Shown one piece after another: positions 6,188 through 7,766 of a DNA stretch of 7,766 nt. Every line of letters starts with the position of its first letter. Position 1 is the stretch's first letter. The translations under genes and the position numbers were made by a program. The notes under the pieces were generated by a model that saw only the letters and a list, made by a program, of their open reading frames with translations, did no database searches and was not told the DNA's origin. Origin of the DNA: DQTL01 sp964396505 (lineage in GTDB: Bacteria; Bacteroidota; Bacteroidia; Flavobacteriales; Flavobacteriaceae); the NCBI GenBank assembly GCA_964396505.1, contig CAYNFJ010000095.1, positions 1 to 7,766 on the forward strand. Reading direction: 5' to 3'.

Positions 6188-7015
6188 CTATATTTTTTGA
6201 TATTGATTGATGATTTGAATTACTTCAACGGCTTCTTTTACATCGTGTACCCGTAAGATATCCGCTCCGTTCAAAAGCGCGATGGTATGGGCGACACTCG
6301 TAGCATTTAAAGCCTGATCCGGTCTTTTTTGTAAGACTTTGTACAACATCGATTTTCGGGATATACCTACTAATACGGGTTTGTCAAAACTTTTAAAAGC
6401 AGGTAAATTTTTTAAAAGCTCATAATTTTGGTCTAGGCTCTTTCCAAAGCCAAATCCTACATCCAAAATTACATCATTTACCCCTAATTTCTGTAATTCT
6501 TCCAATTTTTTTTGAAAAAACATCCTAACTTGATGTGTCACATTGGTCTGAATGGGTTTTTTTTGCATATTTTGTGGTGTTCCCTGCATGTGCATTAAGA
6601 TATAAGGCACCTTTAGCTTTGCGATGGTTTGAAACATCGTAGCATCCATGTTTCCTCCCGAAATATCGTTGATAATATGTGCTCCCATAGCTATTGATTC
6701 CCGTGCGATCTCACTCCTAAAAGTATCGATAGAAATGAGGGTTTGCGGAAACTCCTTAAGTACTGCTTGTAGCATGGGAAATAATCTGTCACCTTCTTCT
6801 TTACCGGAAATATGCACCGCATTAGGTCTGGAGGAATACGCACCCATATCTATTATGGCAGCGCCATCTGCGATATGTTTTTCCACCTGTTGTAAAGCGG
6901 CTTTTGTAGTGGTATAACGTCCCCCGTCATAGAAAGAATCCGGAGTGAGATTGATAATACCCATCACTATTGGAAAAGCCTTGGGGTTCAGTATGATTTG
7001 TGCCGGATGATTCAT
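6188..7015 (-). CDS. folP: Dihydropteroate synthase
   Basis: A 275-residue DHPS of normal length. It condenses 6-hydroxymethyl-dihydropterin pyrophosphate with p-aminobenzoate to form dihydropteroate in cytoplasmic folate synthesis, and is the sulfonamide target. All TIM-barrel motifs are present: NLTPDSF (22-28), DMGAYSSRP (56-64), SIDTFR (95-100), NDISGG (116-121), MHMQGTPQNMQ (141-151), DVGFGFGK (185-192), GISRKS (217-222) and RVHDV (255-259). These contain the pterin/phosphate residues expected from the E. coli enzyme (Asp97, Asn116, Asp185, Lys221, Arg255, His257 here). 'AYSSRP' and 'DVGFGFGK' replace the proteobacterial GESTRP and DPGFGFGK. A start three bases earlier at TTG (7018) is possible, but the ATG at 7015 is preferred: it overlaps the previous stop as TGATG, a one-base overlap indicating translational coupling to the LOG-family gene. 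Confidence 0.96.
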   Translation of the reverse strand: MNHPAQIILNPKAFPIVMGIINLTPDSFYDGGRYTTTKAALQQVEKHIADGAAIIDMGAYSSRPNAVHISGKEEGDRLFPMLQAVLKEFPQTLISIDTFRSEIARESIAMGAHIINDISGGNMDATMFQTIAKLKVPYILMHMQGTPQNMQKKPIQTNVTHQVRMFFQKKLEELQKLGVNDVILDVGFGFGKSLDQNYELLKNLPAFKSFDKPVLVGISRKSMLYKVLQKRPDQALNATSVAHTIALLNGADILRVHDVKEAVEVIQIINQYQKI

Positions 7016-7596
7016 CAACTACCTACGGTATTAACAACTTTAGTCACTTGAGGAGCTTGGTATAGTTCCATCGCTTCAATTAAATCGGGAATGGACTCAT
7101 GGACTAAAATCATATTGCGATTTTCGGGTCGTAAAAAACCTTCCTTGACCATGACATCCAACTGGTTCAACATCGGATTATAGAAGCCATTGGTATTGAG
7201 AATTCCTACAGGTTTAGATTCAATCCCCAACTGCCCGAGGGTTAAAGCTTCAAAAATTTCGTCCAATGTGCCAAAACCACCGGGTAGTGCAATATACCCA
7301 TCGACCATTTTACTGATAATCACTTTCCGGTCACTCATATTTTCAGAAATAATCATTTGTGTGACTCCGTTGTGTTCCACTTCTTCATGACGCAACAAAT
7401 GGGGAATAACACCAATAACCTCTCCTTTGTTTTTGAGCATTTCATCGGCAATGGCGCCCATCATTCCGATCTTTCCACCTCCAAAAACCATGGCAATGCC
7501 TTGTTGTACAAAATAAGAGCCCAGTTCAATGGCTTTTTTTCTGTAAACTGTATTGAAACCGGTACTGGCACCACAAAAAACCGCTATTTTATTCAT
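7015..7596 (-). CDS. LOG family protein (nucleotide 5'-monophosphate phosphoribohydrolase-like)
   Basis: A 193-residue protein of the LOG/TIGR00730 Rossmann-fold family. Members hydrolyse the N-glycosidic bond of nucleoside 5'-monophosphates; plant LOG acts on cytokinin ribotides, and bacterial substrates are often other purine or pyrimidine monophosphates. Visible features are AVFCGAS (5-11), GGGKIGMMG (39-47), the SDRK block (88-91) and the diagnostic PGGFGTLDE (105-113) that holds the catalytic Glu and phosphate-binding loop. Older databases call such proteins 'lysine decarboxylase', which is not supported. The start is taken as the ATG at 7596, two codons inside a possible TTG start at 7602, because it gives the standard MNKIAVFCGAS N-terminus. 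It is the first gene of the folP cluster and its stop overlaps the folP start. Confidence 0.92.
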   Translation of the reverse strand: MNKIAVFCGASTGFNTVYRKKAIELGSYFVQQGIAMVFGGGKIGMMGAIADEMLKNKGEVIGVIPHLLRHEEVEHNGVTQMIISENMSDRKVIISKMVDGYIALPGGFGTLDEIFEALTLGQLGIESKPVGILNTNGFYNPMLNQLDVMVKEGFLRPENRNMILVHESIPDLIEAMELYQAPQVTKVVNTVGS

Positions 7597-7621
7597 ATAC
7601 AAATTGATTCAAAATGAACGG

Positions 7622-7656
7622 TAAAGGTATAAAATAAACCGATACGGAGTGGCAAA
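7622..7656 (-). promoter_or_regulatory. Candidate promoter of the LOG-folP-lipoprotein operon
   Basis: On the minus strand, TTTG (complement of 7653-7656) is followed after 23 bases by TACCTTTA (complement of 7622-7629), one mismatch from the Bacteroidota -7 consensus TAnnTTTG. Transcription would start about 18 bases before the ATG at 7596. The spacing is at the long end of what is reported for the -33/-7 pair, so the call is tentative. The location directly upstream of the first gene of a tight cluster supports it. Confidence 0.3.
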
Positions 7657-7711
7657 GTAAAAACCGGATTATTAAAAAAAACGTATTGCCATTTAAAAAG
7701 AAACATGTATC

Positions 7712-7766
7712 TTTTTTTTTTTCAAGCAGAAGACGGCATACGAGGTGATCTGGTGACTGGAGTTCA
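7712..7766. other. Illumina P7/TruSeq index adapter with poly-T tail (assembly artefact)
   Basis: Bases 7723-7746 match the Illumina P7 oligo (CAAGCAGAAGACGG..., ending CGAGAT) with one mismatch, G for A at 7745. Bases 7747-7752 are GATCTG, the complement of index CAGATC (TruSeq index 7). Bases 7753-7766 are GTGACTGGAGTTCA, the start of the TruSeq read-2 adapter; the last two bases fit TruSeq DNA/RNA rather than the small-RNA version. The 11 T at 7712-7722 fit the T tail of the flow-cell-grafted oligo, seen when reads run through short inserts. Total agreement is 43 of 44 bases. This is technical sequence and should be trimmed; no organism contains it here. Confidence 0.97.

Noticed and set aside
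7015..7596. Lysine decarboxylase function for the LOG-family protein
   Set aside because: This is a historical misannotation of the PGGxGT family; the protein lacks any pyridoxal-phosphate decarboxylase features and carries the LOG phosphoribohydrolase motifs.
7712..7722. T run as an intrinsic terminator tail
   Set aside because: No GC-rich stem precedes it and it directly abuts adapter sequence; it is explained by the flow-cell oligo tail.

Overview
The window looks like one complete assembly contig from a member of Bacteroidota, most likely class Flavobacteriia. The evidence is a large secreted protein ending in a type IX secretion (T9SS) sorting domain, a small Pro-rich PIDG membrane protein, a folP/cdaA neighbourhood, A-rich leaders without Shine-Dalgarno sites, and an AT-rich composition (roughly 40 % GC by eye, not counted). 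This taxonomic call comes from gene content and style, not from a marker gene.

Left part (1-1088): two minus-strand genes spaced by 2 bases run off the left edge. They are a small signal-peptide/Pro-rich/single-membrane-segment protein and the first 26 residues of a secreted protein. A 178-base divergent spacer with a heptanucleotide tandem repeat (532-566) separates them from recX on the plus strand, the only plus-strand gene. RecX is a modulator of RecA.

Middle (1089-4584): recX converges with a 1124-residue secreted beta-propeller (Asp-box/VPS10-like) protein with a T9SS tail. The 121-base spacer between the two stop codons is nearly filled by nested inverted repeats, a likely folded 3' end shared by both transcripts.

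Right part (4619-7596, all minus strand, transcribed right to left): a LOG-family phosphoribohydrolase, folP (dihydropteroate synthase, overlapping the previous stop by one base), an unrecognised lipoprotein, then cdaA (membrane diadenylate cyclase making c-di-AMP). The first three are tightly packed and probably one transcript. cdaA has a 106-base leader and may also have its own promoter. The secreted propeller gene begins 34 bases after cdaA.

The right end is not genomic. From 7723 to 7766 the sequence is an Illumina P7/TruSeq index-7 adapter, preceded by a T run (7712-7722) that matches the flow-cell oligo tail. Biological sequence should be considered to end near 7711. I found no RNA gene, CRISPR array, insertion sequence or phage gene, and no clearly new multi-gene system. 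The best biological leads are the nested inverted-repeat element after recX, the unknown lipoprotein between folP and cdaA, the RHK variant of the CdaA RHR motif, and the C-terminally extended PIDG protein.
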